Shown piece by piece: positions 1 to 11,060 of a stretch of DNA of 64,000 nt; position 1 is the first letter of the stretch; each line of letters begins with the position of its first letter. Below the pieces are notes generated by a model. It made no database searches. It was not told where the DNA came from and was given only the letters and a program-made list of their open reading frames with translations. The position numbers and the translations under genes were made by a program. Origin of the DNA: Pictodentalium vernedei (lineage: Eukaryota > Mollusca > Scaphopoda > Dentaliida > Dentaliidae); assembly GCA_031216915.1 (NCBI GenBank), contig CM062295.1, positions 182,480,927 through 182,544,926 on the forward strand, written 5' to 3'.

Positions 1-1830
1 ATCCTGTCGGACCCTATAAAGCGTTCGGTCGTCCGTAGCTTGATGCAACCGCGGACCGCACCGACCCAGCGCCGTCGGATAATTCCTGATTCGACCGAGA
101 AACCGTCAATTGCTGGGATGCTGCGAAACAACTGTGCTAACTCGGATAGCACGTCCGTCACTGAGGCCTGAGGAGCAGCGGTCTTACGATGCATTGCCGC
201 AGGAAGCTCCGAGATCGTTACCCCGTGCATACTTCCAATATGCGAGCGAACGGAGTGTATAGGCCTCGTGTCCCTTGGCTACCGGATGGCACGACCTATT
301 CGCTGTGGAATCACTGAATGCCGAAACTGATCGGATACTCGAGGTCACGTAGCCAATGTGCGGTCGTGTGCCCTGCTGTGAGGACGAGGAAGCATTAAAG
401 ACAGTCTCTCGGACTGTCAATATAACGGAGCGTCCCGAGCAACGGACATATGCTCCGAATGTAAAATATCTGAACCACAACATGCGGTCCCCTATGTTGT
501 TGGCTTCCTCCGATCTGTCCTCAATCTGCCGTCACTGGGTGAGTACTTAAGTAATTAAAGTGCTCGCATCACCCAAATCTCCTTCCTAGACCGCAACGGA
601 CGAACCCGGCAGCCGAACCATTCGATGAATGTACGCTACACCGGGTGAGCTAGCGAATGTCACTCCGTAAGCGATAGACATATTCCATGAGCACTTATTG
701 CCGCTAACTCTTCATTAACTATGACGACAGAGGCACACTTTTGAAAGACATCTCCATAACTCTTCGAACAAGAAACCAGAAATGCTTGGATAGCAAGCAT
801 AAAATAATAATATATATAGCGTCGTTCAATAATTCGAAAGTTTGTGTGACATTATTGGACTATGTCGGAACAGAGGGGCGATGTCCCTGAACCGAACCAA
901 AAATTTCTAAGTCCACCGACGCTATCAGTTTCTTATCCGGCATCGCAGCATATGTTGTTCCGAAAGGGAAAGCTTGAAATCCACCGAATCCCTTTCGGTA
1001 TCCCGTCGGACCGGATGAAACTTTCGGACGTCCGTACCCGCTTCCGCGGAGCGTCCCGACCCAGCATCGTCGGATAAAATATATGCGACAGATTCAGTTG
1101 ATGCTGGGATGCTGCGATAAACTGTGCTATTAAGGAAAGCACGTCCGTTCCCGAGGCCTGTGCAGTAGCGGACTTACGATGCATTGCCGCTGGAAGCTCC
1201 GTGTACGTTGACTCCCGCATACTTCCTATGCGAACGTCCGGAGTCTGCAGGCCTCGAGTCCCCGGCTACCGACCCAGCGCTGTCGGATAATTCTCGATCC
1301 GACACCGTTTCTGTCGGCTGGTGGGATGCTGCGATAAGCTGTGCTATGTGCACAAGAATGTCCGGCGTCGAGACCTGCGGAGGCGCAGTCTATCGCTGCT
1401 TCGCCGAGGGCAGCTCCGCATCAGATGGCTCCCGCATACTTTTCCTATGCGAACGTCCGGAGTCCATCGGTCTCGAATCCCTGGCTGCCGGATGGTGTGA
1501 CCTGGTCGCCGAAGAATCCTTGATCGGCGAAGCTGGTAATATATCGGCGGTCACGCAGCCAAGGTGCGGTCGTGTGCGCTGACGAGAAGAGGAAGCCTTA
1601 GCAGTCTCAGCGGACTGCCTATACAACGGAGCGTCCCAAGCGACGGACGTATGCTCCGCTAACGACACATTTGTACCACAACATCTGGGGCCAGATGTTG
1701 TTGAACGAGAGAGGGGCCTCTCTCGCTTGCCGTCCGGATGGACCGGAACGAGCTATGAACCGGACTAAAAGGCTTCCTCCGTTCTCCCTCCGATCCGCCG
1801 TCACTGGGTGTGCATTAAGTTAATTTTATA
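1..1830 (-). pseudogene. gag-like (ORF1) remnant of DIRS copy A
   Basis: No long frame survives; only fragments under 100 residues are open, for example minus-strand 1220-933, 1668-1390 and 1804-1619. They are rich in Ser, Arg, Thr and His and resemble the fragments at 12098-12483 and 12775-13100 in copy B. Several nucleotide stretches recur inside the region, such as GGAAGCTCC followed by a CATACTT...ATGCGA block near 200-250, 1190-1235 and 1425-1460, so the original protein probably contained internal repeats. Assignment as gag rests on position upstream of the reverse transcriptase in copy B, not on a recognised domain. Confidence 0.45.
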
Positions 1831-3179
1831 GTGCTCGCATCACCCCAAAATTCCTTCTAGACCGCAACGGACGAACCCGGCTGACGAACCATTCGGTGAA
1901 TGGACGCTACACCGGGCGAGCTAGCGGACGTCAAAGGCCGTCGAACCTACTAGGGTCCTCTTAGGCAATTGGCGTATTACATGAGCACTTTTCCGCTAGC
2001 CCTTCATTAATTGTGACGACGGAGGCACACTGTTGGAAGACATCACAGATACATCACCCTAATCTTGATCGTCTGAAATAGAAATTGATAAAGTAGAGTG
2101 ACCCTGCGGGGAAAGGACCGGAGTGTCCAAATCCCCAACAACATACCGTGACATACGCTTCCCATATTGTCATCGAAATCATACGATACAGAACCGGAGT
2201 TAATGCGAGTACACTGACCACATATAGAATGATAATAAGGTCAGAGGAAGACTTCCTCTTAAAACAATTGATCAATATCCTTTCAATGTGAAAAGAAAAC
2301 AAGTCCTGGTACTCGCACTAACTCCTGGCAATCAAAATACATAATAATAATATGATCCATTAATATAGAAAAAATAATTGAAATCAAAATATTTTGAAAA
2401 AATATTTTTTTCAGAACAGCCCAAGTTTCTGAAAAGTAACGTTGAGCCCCAATGGATCCCAAGCCTAAGTGTGGACAAAAATTTTAAAAATATTTTAAAC
2501 AATTTATTCAACACTTACGAACAATAATAATGTATCTAGTTATGATTGAAATAACATAAAGATATTATTATTTAGAAATCCCCCCCTCACACAGAGGGCT
2601 GTTGTAAATGTAAACAATGAGTGTAAAAACACTAAAATAAGACTCCAGGCACCCAGGCCCGAAATCAGTTACCAAAAATACACCATCTGATGCAAAACAG
2701 AGACTTCCAGGGAAGAAACTGCAGAACATCAGATGGTAGATGCAGAACACAACGCCTAACCACCCGTAGGTGAAGACGTAAACATGGGGAAAGAACAGAA
2801 TTCATTCTGTTATTCAGCTAAACTCCCAAGAAATTTTAGTAATAATAATTACAGAAATTATGCCAAAAGCATGGGAGAATAGCAGGGGGGAACTTAAAGG
2901 ACAGGGAGAGAGGAAAAACACTTGAAAAAACAGTGTAACTAAATAATCAGAATGACAACAAAATGGCTGCTGCCTTGAAAATAGGTAACTTAACATAATT
3001 TCATTAAAAAATTTTAAGTTACAGCCCTGATAATATTCTGTCACACATTCTTTTCCTCTCCTCCTTTTCTATCCTCCTTAGAATCACCATTTCACTAATA
3101 TTTATGTGTCTGGCATCATTTAAACTGAGATTTAAAAGCACAAAGATCAGTCAGATGTTAACTGATGAAGGGCCAAACT

Positions 3180-3384
3180 TAGAATGAAAAATGGCGCCAA
3201 TTTCGGAACGTCCTTGACACTGCGCATGCGCAGTAGGGGCGAAGTGTGGAGGGCCTCTCAGGACATGTTTTCTTTAGTTTTAGATGCAAATTTTGGGGAT
3301 TGGGGGGCAAAATTTGTGTTTGGCCCAATATTTTAAGAGTTAGCACCAGCTATGTCTGGGTCATTGGTACAGTATAAAAATATG
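3180..3384 (-). repeat. 5' inverted terminal repeat of DIRS copy A
   Basis: The segment matches 14600-14806 in the same orientation and is the reverse complement of 5520-5740, 60040-60240 and 63620-63800. Shared landmarks are a GCGCATGCGCAG-type palindrome, a run reading TTTTGGGGATTGGGGGG, and TAGCACCAGCT beside the outer GTCTGGGTCATTGGTA edge. Confidence 0.8.
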
Positions 3385-4859
3385 GTATTGTATACGCGTG
3401 ATTGGACACATCAATATGTTACCAAGTTTAGTATGGATCATGAATGTCAATAGCCCAGGAAAACTTTGTGCAGGTTTTTCACACGAGCGCCGCGTCAATG
3501 TCTGTGGGGTACGTTTTGAAATTTTCATTTGTACTGGACAGGCTTTTTCGGAGGTCTCAGCATTCATTTCTTGTTATAAACTCATTCATCAATAGTTTCT
3601 GGTCGAAACGTAACTTTTGGGGTATGCGAAGACTGACACGTGACGAACGTTTACATGCCATTGGCATGTTGGAAGCTAGCAACAGACTGCAGTGGCTCAA
3701 ATTCTCAATGTTACTCAATCGATGATTAGCAGGTTGTGGTCACGCTACTGTCAGACAGGCAATGTTGATGACAGACATCAGTCAGGTCATCCAAGGGCAA
3801 CAACTGCTAACCAGGATCGTTTCATCCGAACCACAGCATTATGTAACTGCCATCAAAGTGCCTCAGAAATTGGACAGCAGCTGCACCGAGTGACAGATGG
3901 GCGAGTCAGTGGTCAGACTGTAGTTATTGCCTACACAGCTGGAATTTGTATGCTCAACAACCTCGAATAATTTAATTTCACATCTGACTGAATGCCACAT
4001 CACAGCAAGGCGTAATTGGTGTGGAGCACGACAGCGCTGGGACAATCGTCGGTGGAGCAATGCCATGTTTTCCAATGAATCGAGGTTCACTCTCAACTTC
4101 TACGACAGGCAAAACAGAGTGTGGCGGCAGCGGAAAGAACAATACCATAACATAACTGTTAGGCAGGACGATCGTTTTGGTGGTGGATCGGTTATGGTGT
4201 GGGGAGGCATAACCAAGACAAGCAGAACAGCATTACATGTCATCCAAGGGCACGTCACAGGGCAGTATTACCGTGACATGTTAGCAGCTCATGTGGTGCC
4301 ATTTGCATGACGTCATGCCGTCGATTCATTTTCCAAGATGACAATGCAAGAGCACACAGGGCCCATGTCGCTACAGAGTTCCTCTAGGAGCAGAACATCA
4401 CTACACTGCCTTGGCCAGCACTAAGTCCAGACCTTTCACCAATCGAGCACGTCTGGGATATGCTTGGCAGGTGCCTACGATAATGCCAACAGCCCCCTAC
4501 CAATGTCCAGGTACTTGCTGCTGCACTGCAGGAAGAAAGGAATAACATCAGTCAAGCTGATATTGGACATTTGGTGAGGAGTATGCCACATCGAATCCGC
4601 ACTTGTCTCGCAAACTGAGGAGGATTTACAAGGTATTGAGGTCTTGGACTGAATGTGGTAAATTCTCTGACTGGCCATCCGTGTCTTCTACAGCTCAGTG
4701 CATGGAATGTGTGCTTGTCAGACACCCAACTATAGCTGAAATCATTCACCAGATCTAAAAGTGCAAAGCCACAACTGTCTTTTTGATGAAAATAAAAATA
4801 TATTTCTTCATATATCTAACTTTTATCAAATATCCCCTACTTTTTTGGAATAGTGTAGA
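3385..4859 (+). pseudogene. Tc1/mariner transposase remnant
   Basis: This is a dead Tc1-like transposon. The coding part begins near 3622 (MRRLTRDERLHAIGML) and runs to about 4460 across several frames. Recognisable blocks are the N-terminal helix-turn-helix (3692-3900), the SRFTLNFYDRQNRVWRQR block and GGGSVMVWGGI (4050-4220), a QDDNARAH-type second Asp block near 4335 and a LSPDLSPIEHVWD third-acid block near 4425-4460. The first catalytic Asp, normally in FSDESRF, reads FSNESRF. There are many stops and frameshifts. The right end is probably the CTACTTTTTTGGAATAGTGTA-like sequence at 4838-4859. No left terminal repeat is visible, so the 5' end was probably separated by insertion of DIRS copy A. 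Confidence 0.85.
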
Positions 4860-5484
4860 ACAGAATGGAAATTTCATATAATGAATGGTAATAATAGGCC
4901 AGATGAAGGTGAACTTAAATTTCTTGAGATAAGCAGTCAGCAGCAGGTATACATATTTGAAGGCTGAAAGTTAATAAACATAGATGGCCAAATAAGGACC
5001 ATATAAGTGGGAAATTTGTTTAAATGGTTTAAGATATATATATCTCTTGTCTGTTCAGTGTTTAATATGTTCCAATATATGATGTTTTAAAATATGAATC
5101 TAGTGCTTACTATGAATTGCTTGAGAGTATTACTAGGCTGATGTAAAATAGTACCAAATATTTGATAGATAGGCATATGTTCAGTAAACGAATAACTGAC
5201 AAGATAAAAAATAAAAAGATTGTGTACATTTTACACCTTTTTATTATTTTTGTGGGGAGTGGTTTGGGTAAAATATTAGGGATGGTTTGGGAAAAATATC
5301 TGGGGATGGTTTGGGGGCATAACATATGCAGATGGTTTAGGTCAAATAGCAAATTTCACTCTTAAGACCGAGGATGGTTTGGGTAAAAATCAGGGAAAGA
5401 TTTGGGCAAAAACGAAATTTTTTTCAGGCATAAATCAAGTACATATCCCCTAATGCGTATCAAATTGGCCAACCGGTTTGGAAA
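4860..5484. other. AT-rich flank and left half of an interspersed repeat
   Basis: No gene is visible. From about 5255 there is a short irregular reiteration of GGATGGTTTGGG (about 5280, 5303, 5330, 5372). The end, reading AAATTGGCCAACCGGTTTGG, is the stock phrase of the hairpin-ended repeat family seen at 42482-52900. It appears to continue at 14807 after DIRS copy B, which would make copy B an insertion into that repeat. Confidence 0.5.
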
Positions 5485-5875
5485 GTTAAAAAATTTATAG
5501 TAATTTATATTTTTTTTATACTTACCAATGACCCGGACTTAGCTGGTGCTAACTCTAAAATATTTAGGGCCAAACGCAAATTTTACCCCCCAATCCCCCA
5601 AATTTGCATCTAAAACCGAAAATTACATGTCCTATATGGTCCGCATACTTTTACTCCACTGCGTATGCGCAGTGTCAAGGAGGTCTCGAAATTGCCGCTA
5701 AAAGTCATTCTTACAACCAGTGCCTGGTAAGCTTTATGTACTCAGCGGGGAGGTATGAGTTCCCAACTCATGGGAGGGCCATCCCTGTCTGGGTCATTGG
5801 TAAGTATAAAAAATATATAAATTACTATACATTTTTTAACATTTTTATACTGCACCAATAACCCAGACTTAGCTG
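5485..5875 (-). repeat. 3' inverted terminal repeat plus internal complementary region, copy B
   Basis: The outer edge starts GTTAAAAAATTTATAG at 5485. The body to about 5790 is the reverse complement of the 5' repeat at 14600-14806. At 5795-5870 the sequence reads GGGTCATTGGTAAGTATAAA, then ATTTTTTAAC, then ATTTTTATACTGCACCAATA. These are the complements of the left edge and of the right edge (CAGTATAAAAAT at 14795-14806) joined together. In DIRS models this region templates circular replication. Confidence 0.85.
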
Positions 5876-5883
5876 AATAGTAA

Positions 5884-8255
5884 CAAGAAGGACGCCAACG
5901 CCCTATAGCTCACCAACATTCCTCTTTGATAGTAACTTTGGCAAACACAAGAACTGTATCAAACAGGCTCATAACATGCGACAAAGCTTACCTAAACACA
6001 ACCCCGTAAAAGTAAAACACAGAAACTGACATAAACACTAAGTGAAGCATGAAATTCTGAGCGAAACAGAAAACTAAACGCAAATAAAAATGTCAAGAAA
6101 AATGTTTAAAATGCAGGGTATGAGGGGTTAATCATGGAACAATGATACTGAGGAACATGTATGATGAATATAAGTGCCATGGGAAGAGAAGGAACACAGC
6201 AGCTGACCTAAACACTAAGTTAAACATGAAATTCTGAGCTAAACAGAAAACTAAACGCAACTAAAAATGTGAAGAAAAACGTTTAAAATGCAGGGTATGA
6301 GGGGTTAATCATGGAACAATGATACTGAGGAACATGTATGATGAATATAAGTGCAATGGGAAGAGAAGGAGCACAGCAGCTGACCTAAACACTAAGTTAA
6401 ACATGAAATTCTGAGCTAAACAGAAAACTAAACGCAACTAAAAATGTCAAGAAAAATGTTTAAAATGCAGGGTATGAGGGGTTAATCATGGAACAATGAT
6501 ACTGAGGAACATGTATGATGAATATAAGTGCCATGGGAAGAGAAGGAGCACAGCAGCTGACCTAAACACTAAGTTAAACATGAAATTCAGAGCTAAACAG
6601 AAAACTAAATGCAACTAAAAATGTCAAGAAAAATGTTTAAAATGGAGGGTATGAGGGGTTAATCATGGAACAATGATACTGAGGAACATGTATGATGAAT
6701 ATAAGTGCCATGGGAAGAGAAGGAGCACAGAAGCTGACCTAAACACTTAGTTAAACATGAAATTCTGAGCTAAACAGAAAACTAAACGCAACTAAAAATA
6801 TCAAGAAAAATGTTTAAAATGCAGGGTATGAGGGGTTAATCATGGAACAATGATACTGAGGAACATGTATGATGAATATAAGTGCCATGGGAAGAGAAGG
6901 AGCACAGCAGCTGACCTAAACACTAAGTTAAACATGAAATTCCGAGCTAAACAGAAAACTAAACGCAACTAAAAATGTCAAGAAAAATGTTTAAAATGCA
7001 GGGTATGAGGGGTTAATCATGGAACAATGATACTGAGGAACATGTATGATGAATATAAGTGCCATGGGAAGAGAAGGAGCACAGCAGCTGACCTAAACAC
7101 TAAGTTAAACATGAAATTCTGAGCTAAACAGAAAACTAAACGCAACTAAAAATGTCAAGAAAAATGTTTAAAATGCAGGGTATGAGGGGTTAATCATGGA
7201 ACAATGATACTGAGGAACATGTATGATGAATATAAGTGCCATGGGAAGAGAAGGAGCACAGCAGCTGACCTCAACACTTAGTTAAACATGAAATTCTGAG
7301 CTAAACAGAAAACTAAATGCAACTAAAAATGTCAAGAAAAATGTTTAAAATGCAGAGTATGAGGGGTTAATCATGGAACAATGATACTGAGGAACATGTA
7401 TAATGAATATAAGTGCCATGGGAAGAGAAGGAGCACAGCAGCTGACCTAAACACTAAGTTAAACATGAAATTCCGAGCTAAACAGAAAACTAAACGCAAC
7501 TAAAAATGTCAAGAAAAATGTTTAAAATGCAGGGTATGAGGGGTTAATCATGGAACAATGATACTGAGGAACATGTATGATGAATATAAGTGCCATTGGA
7601 AGAGAAGGAGCACAGCAGCTGACCTAAACACTTAGTTAAACATGAAATTCTGAGCTAAACAGAAAACTAAACGCAACTAAAAATGTCAAGAAAAATGTTT
7701 AAAATGCAGGGTATGAGGGGTTAATCATGGAACAATGATACTGAGGAACATGTATAATGAATATAAGTGCCATGGGAAGAGAAGGAGCACAGCAGCTGAC
7801 CTAAACACTAAGTTAAACATGAAATTCCGAGCTAAACAGAAAACTAAACGCAACTAAAAATGTCAAGAAAAATGTTTAAAATGCAGGGTATGAGGGGTTA
7901 ATCATGGAACAATGATACTGAGGAACATGTATGATGAATATAAGTGCCATTGGAAGAGAAAGAGCACAGCAGCTGACCTAAACACTTAGTTAAACATGAA
8001 ATTCTGAGCTAAACAGAAAACTAAACGCAACGAAAAATGTCAAGAAAAATGGCTAAAATGTTGGGTATGAGGGGTTAAATCATGGTAAAATGATAATAAT
8101 CATCATATAGAAGCATTATAAAAGCCATGATATGGAAATAGGGCGAATAAGTGACCTAAACAGAAACTTTAACATTATTGGACACGTACGCTGACGCCGA
8201 CGCCGACCGATCGAGCCATGCCATAAGCTCACACAACTAAAGTTGGTGAGCTAAA
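5884..8255 (+). mobile_element. Array-bearing non-autonomous element, possibly Helitron-like (HINE type)
   Basis: This 2.37 kb element sits in the 3' region of DIRS copy B. The empty site is visible elsewhere: copies at 60379 and 63966 read GAATAGTAAAAAGG without interruption, while here GAATAGTAA (5875-5883) resumes as AAAGG at 8256. There is no clear target duplication beyond shared A residues. Near the ends lie AGCTCACCAAC (about 5897-5907) and GTTGGTGAGCT (8242-8252), an 11-bp subterminal inverted repeat. The 3' end forms a hairpin (AAGCTCACACAACTA / AAGTTGGTGAGCT) followed by AAAAAA. Most of the body is the 177-bp array. Subterminal inverted repeats, a terminal hairpin, a tandem core and no duplication match Helentron-associated elements, but no Rep/helicase is here to prove it. 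Confidence 0.6.
6023..8060 (+). repeat. Tandem array, about 12 monomers of 177 bp
   Basis: Monomers beginning CTGACCTAAACACTAAG recur every 177 bp (phase starts near 6023, 6201, 6378, 6555, 6732, 6909, 7086, 7263, 7440, 7617, 7794, 7971). The first and last are divergent and the interior ones differ by only a few bases. From 7263 to 7970 variants alternate: CACTTAG/TTCTGAG/GTATAATG monomers with CACTAAG/TTCCGAG/CCATTGG monomers. This indicates a 354-bp dimeric higher-order unit duplicated once. No frame is coding. Confidence 0.95.
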
Positions 8256-9090
8256 AAAGGTTGGAGGGCCTAGTACATAAGGAAATTCCATTACACTCAA
8301 TTACCTATAACAGACCTATCCCCTTAAGGAGAAAAAGAGATGTAGTCTTACATGTATCTTTCTTATTTATAACAAAAAAGAAAAACACAATACTATTCTG
8401 TAATTGAGCACAATAACATCAATGATCTCTATAAACATTTAGAATAACCCTTTATACTAATATTTTTTAAGGAAAGCCAATAAATACGGGAGTCTAGAGA
8501 AATGAGACTCTATATACTCATTTAAAAGTGTTCGAGGATTGTATATTAACGCTCAATTAATCGCGTGATATATATGAATCAACACTTAAAAACTATTACA
8601 CAGATGAGTAAACACAGGCTTTACCCTAAAATCATCTCGGAACCGACACGGAATTACTAAGTCCAAGGGAGGTATTCCCTTGCTTTACACTATAAAGCAG
8701 GTGACCCAAGGGACCCCCCCCCCCCCTCTCCCTTGCCCTGGATCAAATACTCCAGGGCAAAGAGGGCAGCAGGACAGAGTCACTGCCGGAACCGAAAGCC
8801 TATACACACATAGTTGCCACTGTTTAGTAGACGACATTCTGAGTAAAAAATAGCGGACCTAAACAATGTAGATCTGCAGAAAAGGACTCAATATTCTCAG
8901 ATACAAAATCGTGAAAATGGAGGGCTAACACCAATATGCAGCCCTCATTAAATCTGTAATAACAATATTAATAGCTTAAGCCCATGAAGTAGAAGAACTC
9001 TTACTTCATGAGCTTAAACTAAAACACAGACTGCTGAATAAAGATATAAACATAAGCAGAACTGACTGTAGATTGAATCCATCTGACCAC
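8256..9090. other. 3' part of DIRS copy B without recognisable coding
   Basis: A tyrosine recombinase would normally lie here, between RNase H and the terminal repeat. None of its motifs (first Arg block, HxxR, final Tyr) could be found in any minus frame. The stretch is AT-rich, with a 13-base C run at 8714-8726 and a short hairpin around CCCTTGCCCTGG...CCAGGGCAAAGAGGG (about 8730-8768). Confidence 0.55.
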
Positions 9091-11060
9091 AGAATGGACC
9101 GAAATGTGGAGGAAGCTTCCACGGCATGTCCCACAACAGACGCCTGATTAAATTAGTCCACAGTCTTGTGGAGCTAGAGAAGCTACCAACAGAATGTGCA
9201 TTGAAATAATTACACTAGAGCAAAATCTGCTGAATCAACAGCGCTGGAAGATACGCATATCTTATTATTCCATCTAACAAGATCGATAGAGTGTTTATTG
9301 GAAACGCTCGAAGATCCAAACGTAATGACACATACGTCTGAAACTGATTGTTGAGATGCGTCACGAATAAGTCGATCATTGGCCGCTCGCCTTGGTAGCA
9401 ATCTGATTGAAAACTAGTTTGTTGAAAGCCGATTCTGGCGGCAACAAACGGCCCCTCCGCGAAGGGAGTCCGCTAATACGTTTGGATGGCCCGGAATATG
9501 ACAGACTGATAGGAGAACTTGATGTTCTAGTAGAAACCGAAAAGATTCATTCCGTTAACTTGAATAACAGGATGGAATGAGAGCCTCCATAATTCCGAAA
9601 ATACGCTAATACCGTCGAGTTGTCGGACAGAATTAGCATATGAACATTCTGAATTACGTTATCCGATCACGTAGCGCAAGCCAAAATGACATCATACCTG
9701 ATGTTTGAGTGCTTGATAAGGAACTACGGAATCAGAAGACCCTGGCACTTCAATCCGTTGGGCTCAATGAAAACGACCCAACCTATTTACTGGCATCTGT
9801 CAAGACTGTAAAACTCGGATCCAGCAGTTGCAGTGGAACTACCTGAGTTAAGCCCAGAAAACTTGCCCAAGTCTGAATCTCTTATTCACTTGATTTGACA
9901 AAACGATGTCCGTATCGAGCGAAAGAATCTTCACCCTCCAATACTGAATTGAAGAAATTTGGAGAGGACCAATGGGTAACCGCCCCATCGGAATAAAATC
10001 GCGGCAGTCCCACCTAAACGTATCAGTCTCATAAAATCTCTCGCTGAGACTGAATAATTTCATAACGGCAGACGAACGAAAAAGTTGTGCGTTACAAAGC
10101 TCATCCCCGGTGGGTGAATGACTTGGATGAAACCAGATCTGACTTCTCCTCGTTTACTTAAGAAACCGAGATGTCGCAGCAATAGAAGCAGATTCTGCAC
10201 ATAGTTCTGAAGCGTTAACTCATTGCCGTACCTGTATGAATGTCGTCCAGGTAGGCCGACGTTATCACAGACGAATAAGTTCGGAAATGAGTCATTACCG
10301 AGTCTGTTATTCGAGTGAAGGCCCAGGGGGCTAGATTCAGACCGAAGCATATTGCTCGGAACTGATATACGACTCCTATGATAAGGAAGCGAAGATACTT
10401 TCTAACGCCTGATGTACCATGGCGTGAAAGTATGCATCTTGAGATCTATGCATGTAGCATAATCGCAGACCCGAATACTCGCTCTGACCGATCGGGTGGA
10501 CTCCATATATAAACTTGGAGCCACGATCAGCTTGTTTATCCAGTTCCGAATAATGAGTGAATGGAATGAGCCATCTGGTTTTTGGAACCAGAAAAGGATG
10601 GTTGTAGAAACCTGGAAATTCCTGGATTTCTACGATCTCCTTCATGATCATTCCAGAAGAGACTAGACTTCTGATGGAAGCGAGCCTCTATCCTACTGAT
10701 TTGGCAGAAGCTGAGTCCATCTTGGACTCCGAGTTGACAGAGGATTTCGTTTGAGGAACAATTTTGTCCTTACAAAATCACCCCTTGAATCCAAGGGACG
10801 TACGTAATCTATTCCCAAATAATTGAGAAACTCGACAGTCTTCCGCTCACTAGTACATGACAGAGGTTAAAACCATTACCTCCTGGTCCTGCGAGGCTTG
10901 CGGAAGGAGAAGGCATGTCCTCCACAGTCCGCACTTCGCCCAGTCGACCTAGGGACGTCTGACCGTAATTACGGCCCCTATATGAGTCGCTACCCTGACG
11001 GTCTCTAAAATAGGACCTAGAGGACACATAGGAACCTTATAGGAACTTCCCTTGGACGTA
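9090..11060 (-). pseudogene. Reverse transcriptase/RNase H remnant of DIRS copy B
   Basis: Minus-strand fragments resemble DIRS polymerase in order. At 10651-10376 is the fingers/palm start (EIVEIQEFPGFYNHPFLVPK, then a decayed YMHRSQDAYFHAMVHQA block). At 10350-10060 is the thumb (LLLLRHLGF...FIQVIHPPGMSF). At 10063-9848 is the start of RNase H, and at 9401-9210 the post-RNase H tail. It aligns with 61430-63240 in copy C and more distantly with 17990-19482. Every block is in a different frame with stops, so no function is expected. Confidence 0.7.

Larger units (their letters stand above)
1..3384 (-). mobile_element. DIRS-like retrotransposon copy A, 5' part
   Basis: This is a minus-strand DIRS element whose 5' end lies at about 3384 and whose reverse transcriptase part lies off the left edge. 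The order is gag-like remnant (1 to about 1830), untranslated leader (about 2040-3180) and inverted terminal repeat (about 3180-3384). It aligns with 11640-14806 (copy B) over gag, leader and terminal repeat. The outer edge, reading CATTGGTACAGTATAAAAAT, is shared with copy B. DIRS elements use a tyrosine recombinase and leave no target duplication, and none is visible. It probably landed in the 5' part of the neighbouring Tc1 remnant. Confidence 0.75.

Noticed and set aside
6023-8060. Regular array that could suggest CRISPR
   Set aside because: Units are 177 bp with no short repeat plus unique spacer pattern; the whole monomer is repeated and the genome is eukaryotic.
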